The notes under the pieces are model-generated. The model ran no database searches, was not told where the DNA came from, and worked only from the letters and a program-made list of their open reading frames with translations. Below are positions 41,959-50,672 of a DNA stretch of 64,000 nt, in pieces. The number at the start of each line of letters is the position of its first letter. The stretch's first letter is position 1. This stretch comes from Opitutia bacterium. Lineage in GTDB: Bacteria > Verrucomicrobiota > Verrucomicrobiia > Opitutales > Opitutaceae. The stretch spans positions 62,001 through 126,000 of the forward strand of contig JACPIS010000039.1 in assembly GCA_016187925.1 (NCBI GenBank), in the 5' to 3' direction. The position numbers and the translations under genes were made by a program.

Positions 41959-43083
41959 TTAGACACGGGAAAGAACCTCCAGGGTGGCGTTGTTCTCTGC
42001 GGCGGTGCCGACGGTGATGCGGATGGTGTTGGGCACGTCTTTGGTGCGGTCGCGCCAGATCACCCCGGCGGCGCGACCGGCCGCCATGACGCGCGCGGAG
42101 TCGGACACGGCCACGAGCAGGAAGTTGGCGTCGCTCGGCCAGATTTTCTTCACGGCGGGCAAAGCGGCCAGCGCGGCCGCCAGCCGGGTGCGCTCGGCCA
42201 CGAGCGTGCGGATCGACTCGCGCGCGGCGGCCTGGGCGTCGGGCGTGAGTGCCGCCAGCGCGGCCTGCAACACCGGCGTCGGGATCGGATAGGGGGCGAT
42301 GATTTTCTGCAGCACGCCGATGACGGCCGGGTGGGCGAGTGTCGTGCCCACGCGGGCGCCGGCGAGGCCGTAGGCCTTGGACAGCGTGCGCAGCACGACG
42401 AGGTTCGGATGGGCGGTGATCTCGGCGGCGAGGCTCGGCGCGCCGGAGAAGTCGACGTAGGCCTCGTCGACCACGACGACGGCGCGGCCGGCGAGTTCGC
42501 GCACGATGCGCAACACGGCGGAGCGTTCGAGCAGCCGGCCAGTCGGGTTGTTCGGCGAGCAGAGGAAAACGAGTTTCACGGCCGGCTCGGCCCGGACGGC
42601 GGCGAGCACGGCGTCGGCATCGAGTGCGAAGTCGCGCTCGCGCACCAGCGGCACGGTGACGAGCCGTGCGCCCTGGATGCCGGCGGCGACGGCATACATG
42701 CCGTAGGTCGGCGGCGTGGCGAGGATGGCGTCCTGTCCGGCGCGGCAAAACGCGCGCAGCAGCAGGTCGATGCCCTCATCGGAGCCGCGGGTCACGAGCA
42801 CCTGCGCAGGTGCGACGCCGTAGAGCGCCGCGAGCAACGCCACGAGTTCGGCGGGCTGCGGCTCGGGATAGCGGTTGAGATTCAACCGGCCATCCTTCGC
42901 CGAGGCTTCAGAGGGCAAAGACGCGGCCGGCGTCTTTGGGCTCTCGTTGGCATCGAGCCAGACCCTTCGACTGGGCTCAGGGCGGGCGCCGTCCGCCACG
43001 GCCTCCTTGCGGGCCGAGCTGTAAGGCGTGAGCGCGAGGATCTCGGGCCGGACGAGCGAAAGGACGGAGTCGACGGGGTTCAT
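41959..43083 (-). CDS. hisC: Histidinol-phosphate aminotransferase
   Basis: A 374-residue fold-type I PLP enzyme. It starts MNPVDSVLSLVRPEILALTP. Key residues: LDANESP (substrate), LNRYPEPQP, SDEGIDLLLR, the PLP Tyr/Asn segments, PNNPTGRLL, VVDEAYVDF and the PLP Lys in LRTLSKAYGLAGARVG. It is about 20 residues longer than usual near the N-terminus: residues 33-40 (ARPEPSRR) are encoded by a dispersed TCGAC/CTCAGGG repeat and residues 49-61 by a perfect small palindrome. The reading frame is kept, so the gene is probably functional. Confidence 0.94.
   Translation of the reverse strand: MNPVDSVLSLVRPEILALTPYSSARKEAVADGARPEPSRRVWLDANESPKTPAASLPSEASAKDGRLNLNRYPEPQPAELVALLAALYGVAPAQVLVTRGSDEGIDLLLRAFCRAGQDAILATPPTYGMYAVAAGIQGARLVTVPLVRERDFALDADAVLAAVRAEPAVKLVFLCSPNNPTGRLLERSAVLRIVRELAGRAVVVVDEAYVDFSGAPSLAAEITAHPNLVVLRTLSKAYGLAGARVGTTLAHPAVIGVLQKIIAPYPIPTPVLQAALAALTPDAQAAARESIRTLVAERTRLAAALAALPAVKKIWPSDANFLLVAVSDSARVMAAGRAAGVIWRDRTKDVPNTIRITVGTAAENNATLEVLSRV
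42916..42938. repeat. Perfect palindrome inside hisC
   Basis: CAAAGACGC and GCGTCTTTG around GGCCG, lying between the LDANESP and LNRYPEPQP motifs of HisC, where homologues are usually much shorter. Read on the coding strand it gives SPKTPAASLPSE. Confidence 0.6.
42966..42988. repeat. TCGAC/CTCAGGG dispersed repeat inside hisC
   Basis: TTCGACTGGGCTCAGGGCGG-GCG matches the intergenic copy at 50557-50578 (TTCGACAAGCTCAGGGCGGG then CG) except for one extra base and two changes. On the hisC strand it encodes ARPEPSR, in frame. Confidence 0.7.
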
Positions 43084-43098
43084 GAACGGATTGAAAGA

Positions 43099-43165
43099 GG
43101 GTAGGGCGAGGCGTTCCCGCCGAGCCGCGACGCAGGACGGCTCACCCGGAGGGTTCGCCCTACCC
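43099..43165. repeat. TAGGGCG-family palindrome in the hisD-hisC gap
   Basis: GGGTAGGGCGAGGCGTTCCC-GCCGAGCCGCG on the left and CGGCTCACCCGGAGGGTTCG-CCCTACCC on the right. Outer arms GGGTAGGGCGA / TTCGCCCTACCC are complementary. A related single arm is at 50673-50701. Confidence 0.78.
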
Positions 43166-43207
43166 GCGCTGGCGCGCGAAGGAGCGTCGGGGATGACGAT
43201 AGTGGCG

Positions 43208-44509
43208 TCATTTTTTCAAGGCATCGAGCCGCACGCGGACGGCGCGCTGGTGGGCGGCGAGGTTCTCGGCGAGCGCGAGGCGTTCGACCACGGGGCCGAG
43301 CCGGCGCAAGCCGCGCGGCGAGGCCTCCTGCACCGTCATGGTGCGCTGGAAATCAGTCAGGCCGAGGCCGCTGCAGGCGCGCGCCCAGCCGTAGGTGGGC
43401 AGCACGTGGTTGGTGCCGCTGGCGTAGTCGCCGAGCGACTCGGGTGTCCACGCGCCGAGGAACACCGAGCCGGAGGTCGTGATCAACGGCAGCAGCGCGC
43501 GCGGCGATTTCACCTGCAGGATGAGGTGCTCTGGCGCGTAGGCGTTGGCGATGGCCGCGGCCTCGTCGGTCGAGGCGGCGAGGAGGACGCGGCTGGCGGC
43601 CAGCGCGCGCTGCGCCACGGCGGCGCGGGGCAGCGCGGCGAGCTGGCGCGCGAGCGCGGTGCGCACGCGGGCCGCAAATTTTTCGGAGAAAGCGACCAGC
43701 ACGACCTGCGAGTCCGGGCCGTGCTCGGCCTGCGAGAGCAGGTCGGCGGCGACGAACGCGGGCTCGGCGGAGTTGTCGGCGATGACCATCACCTCGGACG
43801 GGCCGGCCGGCAGGTCGATGGCGGCGCCGGCGGCGTCGCGCGAGACCTGAAGCTTGGCCTCGGTGACGAACGCGTTGCCCGGGCCGAAGAGCTTGTCGCA
43901 CTTCGGCACGCTGGCGGTGCCGTAGGCGAGCGCGGCGATGGCCTGCGCGCCGCCGAGCTTGAACACCTCGGTGATGCCGCACAGCCGCGCGGCCTGGAGG
44001 ATCCACGGGCTGACGCGACCGTCGCGCCCCGGCGGGGTGCAGAGCACGCGGACGGGATTGCCGGCGAGCTGCGACGGCACGCCAAGCATGAGCGCGGTCG
44101 AGAACAGCGGGGCGCTGCCGCCCGGCACGTAGAGGCCGACGCGGCCGACGGGGCGCACGACCTTTTCGCACACCACGCCCGGCATCGTCGCTACGCGCAC
44201 CGCGGCCGGCTGCTGCGCGGCGTGGAAGCGGCGCAGGTTGCGGCAGGCGGTGCGCAGCGCGGCGCGGTCGGCGGCCGAGAGGGACTTCTCCGCGGCGGCG
44301 AACTCCGCCGCGCCCACCCGGAGGGACGACAGGCGGGCGCCGTCGAACTTCGCCGTCAGGCGGCGGAGGGCGGTGTCGCCGTGGCGCCGGACGTCGGCGA
44401 TGATGCGCGCGACGGCGGCGGCGACCTGCGGGCGCGCGGCCTGGGCCGGGCGTTGCAGGGCGGCGGCGCGCTGGCGGGCGGAGAGTTTTTTCCAGACGAG
44501 GGATTTCAT
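43208..44509 (-). CDS. hisD: Histidinol dehydrogenase
   Basis: A 433-residue zinc enzyme making the two final NAD-dependent oxidations to histidine. Signatures: GRVGLYVPGGSAPLFSTALM, AQAIAALAYGTASVPKCDKL, FGPGNAFVTEAKLQV, AIDLPAGPSEVMVIADNSAE, LLSQAEHGPDSQVVLVAFSE and the YAPEHLILQVKSPR region with metal His, plus TNHVLPTYGWARACSGL near the end. Length is typical. It follows hisG with a GTCATCCTGAG-type palindrome in the gap. Confidence 0.96.
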   Translation of the reverse strand: MKSLVWKKLSARQRAAALQRPAQAARPQVAAAVARIIADVRRHGDTALRRLTAKFDGARLSSLRVGAAEFAAAEKSLSAADRAALRTACRNLRRFHAAQQPAAVRVATMPGVVCEKVVRPVGRVGLYVPGGSAPLFSTALMLGVPSQLAGNPVRVLCTPPGRDGRVSPWILQAARLCGITEVFKLGGAQAIAALAYGTASVPKCDKLFGPGNAFVTEAKLQVSRDAAGAAIDLPAGPSEVMVIADNSAEPAFVAADLLSQAEHGPDSQVVLVAFSEKFAARVRTALARQLAALPRAAVAQRALAASRVLLAASTDEAAAIANAYAPEHLILQVKSPRALLPLITTSGSVFLGAWTPESLGDYASGTNHVLPTYGWARACSGLGLTDFQRTMTVQEASPRGLRRLGPVVERLALAENLAAHQRAVRVRLDALKK

Positions 44510-44517
44510 GTCAGCGT

Positions 44518-44599
44518 GTCATCCTGGGCGGAGCGAAGGATCCAAGCCGGTGGCTGCGGGCGAACGCACTACTGGATTCTTCACTTCGTTCAGAATGAC
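44518..44599. repeat. GTCATCCTGAG-family palindrome in the hisG-hisD gap
   Basis: Left arm GTCATCCTGGGCGGAGCGAA-GGATCC (44518-44543); right arm GGATTCTTCACTTCGTTCAG-AATGAC (44574-44599). It belongs to the same family as the nested inner element at 39890-39975. Confidence 0.8.
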
Positions 44600-44616
44600 A
44601 GGATAGACGGATTTGC

Positions 44617-45528
44617 TCACAGCATCATCTTTTCGATGGGGAGGACAAGGATGCTGCTCGCGCCGGCCTTCTTGAGGGACTCCATCGTCTCCCAGAAGAC
44701 GGCTTCCTGGCAGACGGCATGGAGAGCGACCTTGGAGTCGTCGCCGGCGAGCGGCAGGAGGGTGGGGTTCTCGGAGCCCGGGAGGAGTTTCTTGATCTCG
44801 GCCAGCGCGGCCTTGGGCGCGTGGAGCATGATGTACTTGGCCTCGGCGGCGAGCTGCACGCCGTCGGTGCGGCGCAGCAGGATCTCAAGGGCGTGGGTCT
44901 TGACGGGGTTGAGCGGGCGGTCGCCGCGGATGAGGACCGCGGTGCTCTTGAAGATGGTCTCGACGGCGCGGAGGCGATTGGCCTCGAGGGTGGAGCCGGT
45001 GGCGACGAGGTCGCAGATGGCGTCGGCGAGGCCGAGGCGCGGGGCGACTTCGACGGAGCCGCTGAGGTAGACGATGTCGGCCTGCAGGCCCTGCGCGGCG
45101 AAATAGCGGCGGGTCAGCTGCGGGTAGGTGGTGGCGATGCGCAGGCCCTGGAGGTCCTGCGGGCCATTGTAGGCGCGCTCCTCGGGGAGGGCGAGGGCGA
45201 GGCGGCAGCCGCCGAAATCGAGTTCGCGCTCGACGGTGTAGGCGTGGCCGTTGCCGGCGGAGCGGCGTTCGAGGGCGGACTCCTCGAGGACGTTGGTGCC
45301 GACGATGCCCAGGTCGCAGACGCCGTCCATGACGAGCTGCGGGATGTCGTCGTCGCGGACGAAAAGGATGTCGATGGGGAAGTTCTCCGAGTGCAGGAGC
45401 AGTTTTTCCTTGGGGGCCTTGACCTTGATGCCGCAGCGGGCGAGCAGGCCGAGGGAATCAGTGGAGAGCCGGCCGCTCTTCTGGATGGCGAGGCGGAGGC
45501 GGTCTTGAGGCGGAGTGGTGGGAGGCAT
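44617..45528 (-). CDS. hisG: ATP phosphoribosyltransferase (long form)
   Basis: A 303-residue enzyme for the first committed step, ATP + PRPP to phosphoribosyl-ATP. The ATG at 45528 gives [20 protein letters not shown] with the PRPP motif following LAIQKSGRL. Catalytic-core landmarks are [36 protein letters not shown] and [19 protein letters not shown]. The extra C-terminal segment, [20 protein letters not shown], is the ACT-like regulatory domain of the long HisG, which binds histidine. It is the first structural gene of the his operon, preceded by a leader peptide and attenuator. Confidence 0.95.
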   Translation of the reverse strand: MPPTTPPQDRLRLAIQKSGRLSTDSLGLLARCGIKVKAPKEKLLLHSENFPIDILFVRDDDIPQLVMDGVCDLGIVGTNVLEESALERRSAGNGHAYTVERELDFGGCRLALALPEERAYNGPQDLQGLRIATTYPQLTRRYFAAQGLQADIVYLSGSVEVAPRLGLADAICDLVATGSTLEANRLRAVETIFKSTAVLIRGDRPLNPVKTHALEILLRRTDGVQLAAEAKYIMLHAPKAALAEIKKLLPGSENPTLLPLAGDDSKVALHAVCQEAVFWETMESLKKAGASSILVLPIEKMML

Positions 45529-45620
45529 GGGAGGAGTGGGAAAGTTGAGAGCGGGAGGAGAGTTGAGTGGAGCGAAACCGGGAGCGGTGGCCGGGTGGCG
45601 GGAGCGCGGGACCGGGAAAC

Positions 45621-45652
45621 GAAAAACCCCGGCGGGAGTGCCAGCCGGGGTT
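45621..45652 (-). terminator. his attenuator terminator
   Basis: On the minus strand AACCCCGGC-TGGCACTCCC-GCCGGGGTT is followed by TTTCG with more T residues (TTTTT overall at 45621-45625). It lies between the leader peptide and hisG, 93 bases before the hisG start, and is the attenuator of a translation-coupled system. Confidence 0.85.
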
Positions 45653-45693
45653 AAGAAACTTGATCGTTCATCACCACGAGAAGGCACATCCAG

Positions 45694-45713
45694 GCCTTCC
45701 CGCGCGGGAAGGC
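45694..45713 (-). promoter_or_regulatory. Leader-region hairpin of the his attenuator
   Basis: GCCTTCCCG-CG-CGGGAAGGC, a perfect palindrome whose 5' arm begins at the leader stop codon. It is placed as the pause or anti-antiterminator stem; a ribosome stalled on the His codons would alter folding here and relieve the downstream terminator. Confidence 0.65.
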
Positions 45714-45745
45714 TAGGTGGCGTGATGATGATGGGTGCGAATCAT
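45713..45745 (-). CDS. hisL: Histidine operon leader peptide
   Basis: A 10-codon ORF reading [10 protein letters not shown] then TAG, with four consecutive His codons (CAT, CAT, CAT, CAC). It is followed by the hairpin at 45694-45713 and the terminator at 45621-45652, then hisG. This is the classical ribosome-mediated attenuator layout: when charged His-tRNA is scarce the ribosome stalls on the His codons and antitermination follows. The gap 45529-45867 holds no other gene. Confidence 0.88.
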   Translation of the reverse strand: MIRTHHHHAT

Positions 45746-45867
45746 GGAATGAATCGGGCTCCAGCGAAGCCGCAGTGACCGGGAGCCCGCAAGAATTTTC
45801 TTTAACCGGTTGCGTCCCGGCCCGCCGGTTGGTTTACCCTAAATCCCTCGTCGGCAACGACCGGGTC

Positions 45868-47031
45868 ATGAGTTCACCGACCGCAGATCCAATTCGTCAT
45901 AACGCAGACTGGCGCGAGGAATTCCAGCCCGCCGGGCTGGTCCTGGCCTCGGCCACGCTGGCGGTGGCGGCGACCTACGCGTATTTTTTGGTCTTCGCAC
46001 AGTTCGGTTTTCTGAAGGCCGTGACGGCGGCGGTCGGCGAAGGCGACGGGCTGCTGCGCGCGATTCTGGCCGTGATGGGTTGCGGCGGCATCGCGGGCAG
46101 CGCGCTCATGGCGTGGCGCTATCAGGAAAAACAAAGCCAGCCGCTGCTCATGGGCTCGTTGCTGGTTTGCGCGGCGGCCGCGGGCCTGACGCTCAAGGTC
46201 CGCGCGCCGGCGGGGTTGTTCGTCGTGGCGCTGCTGACGGGGCTGGGCACCGGCGGTCTGACGGTGGCGCTGGCGGCCACGCTCCGCCGGGCAGTGGGCG
46301 GGGCCTGGCTGGGCACTTGCCTCGGCGTGGGCACCGGGCTGGCGTATGCTTTCAGCAATGTGCCCGCGGTGTTCGAGGCGGGTCCGACCGGCCAGGCGCT
46401 CATGGCCATCGTGGCGGCCTGCGCCGGGGTCGTGGCGGTGCAGGGATTGGATTTGCGGGCACCGCCGCAGATTCCCGCCGGGGTGGACTATCAACCGATC
46501 GGGGTAACGGCCTGGGTGCTGATTTTTCTCGTGCTGGTGGGAGTGGACTCGGCGGCCTTCTACGTCATCCAGCACACGCCGGCGCTGAAGGCGGAGGCTT
46601 GGTCGGGCAGCGGCCGGCTCTACGCCAACGCCCTCGTGCACCTGCTGGCCGGTGTGCTGGCCGGCTACGCGCTCAACCAGCGGGCCGTGGGGCGCACCGT
46701 GCTGGCGGCCACGGTGATGCTGCTCACGAGCTGCCTGCTGATCGACCGCGACTACGCGGCCTTCGGCAAGACGGCGCTGCTCTATCCGGCGGCAGTCTCC
46801 ATTTATTCGACGGCGCTGGTCTTCTACCCGGCGCGGCACGGGCGGCCGGCGCTCGCGGCGCTGGTCTACTCGGTCGCCGGCTGGGGCGGCACCGCGCTCG
46901 GCATCGGCCTGGCGCGCGACCTGAACACCGTGCCGCGCGGGTTCATCATCGCGGCCGGGCTGGTGGTGGCCGGCGCGCTGGGGGTGCGGCAATGGGCGCG
47001 GCAAAGGGCGAAAGCTGCATTGAACCGTTAG
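45868..47031 (+). CDS. MFS-like multi-helix membrane transporter
   Basis: A 387-residue membrane protein from the ATG at 45868 (MSSPTADPIRHNADWREEFQ). About ten to twelve hydrophobic helices: for example LVLASATLAVAATYAYFLVF, PLLMGSLLVCAAAAGLTLKV, VALLTGLGTGGLTVALAATL, VTAWVLIFLVLVGVDSAAFY and VLAATVMLLTSCLLIDRDY. The conserved GTGGLTVALAATLR resembles the MFS signature. Divergent from the his operon leader. Substrate unknown. Confidence 0.78.
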   Translation: MSSPTADPIRHNADWREEFQPAGLVLASATLAVAATYAYFLVFAQFGFLKAVTAAVGEGDGLLRAILAVMGCGGIAGSALMAWRYQEKQSQPLLMGSLLVCAAAAGLTLKVRAPAGLFVVALLTGLGTGGLTVALAATLRRAVGGAWLGTCLGVGTGLAYAFSNVPAVFEAGPTGQALMAIVAACAGVVAVQGLDLRAPPQIPAGVDYQPIGVTAWVLIFLVLVGVDSAAFYVIQHTPALKAEAWSGSGRLYANALVHLLAGVLAGYALNQRAVGRTVLAATVMLLTSCLLIDRDYAAFGKTALLYPAAVSIYSTALVFYPARHGRPALAALVYSVAGWGGTALGIGLARDLNTVPRGFIIAAGLVVAGALGVRQWARQRAKAALNR

Positions 47032-47055
47032 GCGCGGGAGTTTAACGCTGAAGTC

Positions 47056-49059
47056 TTGCACACGCCGCCCACCCGTTTCGCCTGGTTCCACCGCCAATTG
47101 CCGCGCCGCCACGGCGGGTTGATTTTGTTTTTCGCGATCTTCGTCGCGCTCTCGTTCGTCACGCGCGTGGCGCTGCTGCTCAAGGCGGCGCACGAGGTGA
47201 CGTGGAATCCCAGCCTGCTGGCCGCGTTCGGCTGGGGTGTCGTGTTCGATCTCGGCGCGGCGGCGTTCGCCTCGCTGCCGCTGACGGTCGTGCTGACGCT
47301 GCTGCCGGCGCGGTTCTTCACGTGGCGCTGGGCGCAGTGGCTGTCGCTCTTCACCGGCTTCGCGATCATCTATGCGTTGCTCTTCGGCCTGGTGTCGGAG
47401 TGGACGTTCTGGGACGAGTTCGGGGTCCGGTTCAACTTCATCGCGGTCGACTACCTCGTCTACACGAAGGAAGTGGCGGGCAACATCCAGGAGTCCTACA
47501 ACCTGCCCGCGATCCTCAGCGGCGTGTTTGCGGTCGCGCTGTTGATCCACTGGCTCATGTGGCGCACGACGTGGCCGGCGCGCTGGCTCACGGCCCCGGC
47601 GGCGCCCGCCAAGGCGCGCTACGCGGCGGGCGCGTGGTGGTTCGCCGGCGCGCTGCTCTTCGGCGGCCTGCTGTCGGGCGAGTGGCTCCCGGATTTCAAA
47701 AACAACTTCAACCGCGAGATCGGGAAAAACGGCGTCTGGTCGCTCTTCGAGGCGTTCAAGGCCAACCGGCTCGATTTCGACGATTTCTACCCGACGATGC
47801 CGATGGCCGCCGCGTTCCAGCGCGTGCAGCAGAACCTCGTGCTCGACGGCTCCACGCTCCTGCGCCCCGGCGAGGAGGACACGCTCCGCCTCGTGCAGAA
47901 CGACGGCCCCGAGCTCCGGCCCAACGTCATCCAGATCACGGTCGAGAGCCTCAGTGCGGATTTCCTCAGCATCTTCAACCGCGCGTCGAACCTCACGCCC
48001 CACCTCGCCGAGATCGCGGCGCAGAGCCTCGTGTTCGACAATTTCTACGCCACCGGCACGCGCACCGACCGCGGCATGGAGGCGCTCACGCTCGCCGTGC
48101 CGCCGACGCCCGGCCGTTCGCTCGTGAAACGCCCCTACAACGAGCATCTTTTCACCCTCGGCTCCGTCTTCCGCACGAAGGGCTACGACACCGCGTTCAT
48201 CTACGGCGGCTTCGGCTACTTCGACAACATGAACTATTTTTTCGGAAACAACGGCTACCGCGTCATCGACCGCAACGTCGTGGCGAAGGGCGACGTCACC
48301 TTCGCCAACGTCTGGGGCGCCTGCGACGAGGACCTCTTCCGCTGGACCCTGCGCGAGGCCGACGCCGCGCACGCCGCCGGCAAGCCGTTCCACTATTTCG
48401 TCATGACGACGTCGAACCACCGGCCGTTCACGTTCCCCGAAGGCCGCATCGACCTGCCGTCCAAGACCTCCGGCCGCGCCGGCGCCGTGAAGTACACCGA
48501 CTACGCCATCGGCAAACTCATCCGCGACGCGGCGGCGAAGCCGTGGTTCAAGAACACCGTGTTCGTCATCGTCGCCGACCACTGCGCCTCGAGCGCGGGC
48601 AAGACCGAGCTGCCCATCCAGAATTACCACATCCCGCTCATCATCTACTCGCCCGGCGGCCACATCGCGCCCGGGCACATCCGCGTGCTCACCAGCCAGG
48701 TCGACTACGCGCCCACGCTGCTCGGGCTGCTGCGCTGGACCTACCCCTCGCGCTTTTTCGGCCACGATGTCCGCAAGGTCCGCCCGGAGGACACGCACGC
48801 CCTGCTCGGCAACTACCAGAAGCTCGGCCTGCTCAAGGGCGATGATTTCGTCGTGCTCAAGCCGATCCGCCAGCAGGCCCAGTTCCTCTACAACTGGCAG
48901 ACCTTCGCGCTCGCCGAGCGCCCGCTCAACCCCGCGCTGCGCGACGAGGCCATCAGCTATTACCAGGCGGCCAACCATCTCTACGAGATGCGCGCCTACC
49001 GCGAGATTCCCGCGGACAAAACCGGCGAACTCCGCGCCACCCGCGAAAAAGCGCGCTAA
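47056..49059 (+). CDS. LTA-synthase-type sulfatase (phosphoglycerol transferase family)
   Basis: A 667-residue membrane enzyme. A TTG at 47056 is the likely start because no ATG lies before the first transmembrane helix (GGLILFFAIFVALSFVTRVA). Five helices fill about residues 20-215, then a linker and a large extracytoplasmic sulfatase-fold domain: NVIQITVESLSADFL, NFYATGTRTDRGMEALTLAV (catalytic Thr region), FHYFVMTTSNHRPFTFPEGR, KYTDYAIGKLIRDAAAKPWF and VIVADHCASSAGKTELPIQN. Related enzymes transfer phosphoglycerol or phosphoethanolamine to glycans or lipids. The acceptor here is unknown. Confidence 0.88.
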   Translation: MHTPPTRFAWFHRQLPRRHGGLILFFAIFVALSFVTRVALLLKAAHEVTWNPSLLAAFGWGVVFDLGAAAFASLPLTVVLTLLPARFFTWRWAQWLSLFTGFAIIYALLFGLVSEWTFWDEFGVRFNFIAVDYLVYTKEVAGNIQESYNLPAILSGVFAVALLIHWLMWRTTWPARWLTAPAAPAKARYAAGAWWFAGALLFGGLLSGEWLPDFKNNFNREIGKNGVWSLFEAFKANRLDFDDFYPTMPMAAAFQRVQQNLVLDGSTLLRPGEEDTLRLVQNDGPELRPNVIQITVESLSADFLSIFNRASNLTPHLAEIAAQSLVFDNFYATGTRTDRGMEALTLAVPPTPGRSLVKRPYNEHLFTLGSVFRTKGYDTAFIYGGFGYFDNMNYFFGNNGYRVIDRNVVAKGDVTFANVWGACDEDLFRWTLREADAAHAAGKPFHYFVMTTSNHRPFTFPEGRIDLPSKTSGRAGAVKYTDYAIGKLIRDAAAKPWFKNTVFVIVADHCASSAGKTELPIQNYHIPLIIYSPGGHIAPGHIRVLTSQVDYAPTLLGLLRWTYPSRFFGHDVRKVRPEDTHALLGNYQKLGLLKGDDFVVLKPIRQQAQFLYNWQTFALAERPLNPALRDEAISYYQAANHLYEMRAYREIPADKTGELRATREKAR

Positions 49060-49303
49060 AACAACGCCAGTTGTTTCCCGCCGGGCCAGCGGAAAAACAA
49101 TAAGCCAACCGTCCGAAATCGGACGCGGTAGCACGCGACCGCTGGGCGCGCCGCAAAGAATATGGCGAACAGTCTGGCGGTGCGAAGTGCAGCCGCCTTC
49201 ACGGTCCGTCTATACCGGTGCGGCCGCACGAAAATCAAACCCCCAGGCGGTTGGTATAACACACTTGCCGCGGTAAGATGAGGAGCAAGCGGGCGGGGCA
49301 TGT

Positions 49304-50335
49304 TCACTTGCTGCCGGCTTTCACCGCGGTGACGACATCCCGGATGGCGGCGATGACCGCGGTCGGCGCGTCCAGTTGCAGATGATGGCCGGCTTGGGGA
49401 ACGGCGATAAATCGGCCCCGGCTCGACAGGGCGGCGAGATCTTCCTTCTGGGTTTTTTTCTCCGCGCGCACCCGGCGCTGTTCCTCATCGGTTCCCTGAG
49501 CGTCCCACTCCTTCGCTCCGGCGATGGAAATGAGCGGCCGGTCGCCGAGCTCCCGCGGATGGCTTTGGCGCGATCGATGCAAGTCGCGCAGTTCCTCCGA
49601 CCAGTAGTCGTCCGCGGCGGCGGATAATTTTGGATGATTCAAGAACCAGAGGCGAACGCGCTGCAACTCCGCGGGGAGTTGCGAGAACGGAGACTCGATC
49701 TTGGGCGGGCCAAACATCTGCCGGTTGAAATCGACCTGCTCCAGGTCTTCCTTCGTCGGCGGCTTCGGCGGGCTGGTCCGCAAGGTTTGCACGTCCGGGA
49801 CGGCGCGCTCTTGGGCGAGTTCGCGCACCCGCGCCAGTTTGCCGTTGATGGACAGGACGGTGTTCTCGTGCGTGGCGTCGACCAGCACCACGCCGGCGAC
49901 TTCCGTCGGGTAGTTCCTGGCGTAAACACGGGCGACAAGTCCGCCGACGGAATGGCCCACAAGCACATAGGGCGGCCGGAGGCCCGAGTTGGCCAACGCC
50001 AGGCGCAGCTCGTGCGCTTCCTGTTTCATGCTGCGAGGCGTCGGGCCGGGATCGCTCCAGGCCGATCCCGCCCGGTCGTAGCTGACCGTGCGCACCGTTT
50101 TGGCCACCTCGGACTGAACGAGCACCCAGTCGAACGAAAAATCCCCCGCGCCTGGCAATAGCACGACGGTGGGGCTGCCTTCGCCGAGGACATGGAGATG
50201 CAGGCGATATCCCCCTACATCCACCAGCTGGCCCGGAGGATTGGGTGCGGACTCGTCGGTCGACGAACCGCTAACAGCGGGAAAGCCACTTGCGAGGCAA
50301 AGAAGGACCACCAGGAGGTGTACAGAGCGCGCCAT
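49304..50335 (-). CDS. Secreted alpha/beta hydrolase
   Basis: A 343-residue hydrolase from the ATG at 50335 with signal peptide MARSVHLLVVLLCLASGFPA. Core: YRLHLHVLGEGSPTVVLLPG (oxyanion HG-like PGAGDFSF), VSYDRAGSAWSDPGPTPRSM, the nucleophile VGHSVGGLVARVYARNYP, and the catalytic His in VPQAGHHLQLDAP. A charged insert (RRVRAEKKTQKEDLAALSSR) lies between. Similar proteins are annotated as haloalkane dehalogenase-like or lipase-like; the reaction is unknown. The gap 49060-49303 before it has only a small CGTCCG-AAAT-CGGACG hairpin. Confidence 0.85.
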   Translation of the reverse strand: MARSVHLLVVLLCLASGFPAVSGSSTDESAPNPPGQLVDVGGYRLHLHVLGEGSPTVVLLPGAGDFSFDWVLVQSEVAKTVRTVSYDRAGSAWSDPGPTPRSMKQEAHELRLALANSGLRPPYVLVGHSVGGLVARVYARNYPTEVAGVVLVDATHENTVLSINGKLARVRELAQERAVPDVQTLRTSPPKPPTKEDLEQVDFNRQMFGPPKIESPFSQLPAELQRVRLWFLNHPKLSAAADDYWSEELRDLHRSRQSHPRELGDRPLISIAGAKEWDAQGTDEEQRRVRAEKKTQKEDLAALSSRGRFIAVPQAGHHLQLDAPTAVIAAIRDVVTAVKAGSK

Positions 50336-50556
50336 GATTCGGATAATACCCGATAAGAGGGGGGCGATGGGGCCGATATTTTGGTGGCGGAGAAAGCAGC
50401 CAAAGCAAACAAGACTGCACCGGGCGGGTAAATTATTGAGGGTCTTCGCTGTTTCAAGCGGGTAAAGAAGGAACATACGCCGTCACGGAAAGGAGGTTGA
50501 CCACGAATGGATCCATCTAGGGATGAATCTTCCAAGGAATGCTCCGACGAATCCTA

Positions 50557-50578
50557 TTCGACAAGCTCAGGGCGGGCG
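50557..50578. repeat. TCGAC/CTCAGGG dispersed repeat, intergenic copy
   Basis: TTCGACAAGCTCAGGGCGGG then CG, the intergenic homologue of the piece found inside hisC at 42966-42988 and, in variant form, nested at 38125-38165. Confidence 0.7.
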
Positions 50579-50672
50579 TCCCTGCCACTGGGTTTCGGAG
50601 CCGGCTCAGCGAAAGTTTCGCCGATGGGAGAAACGCATTTGAGGCTTCCACGCTGCATGAAACGTTCTCAGG

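Noticed and set aside
45874-49134. A 1086-codon open frame on the minus strand
   Set aside because: It is antisense to the MFS-like and sulfatase genes and consists of Arg, Gly and Glu-rich shadow sequence.
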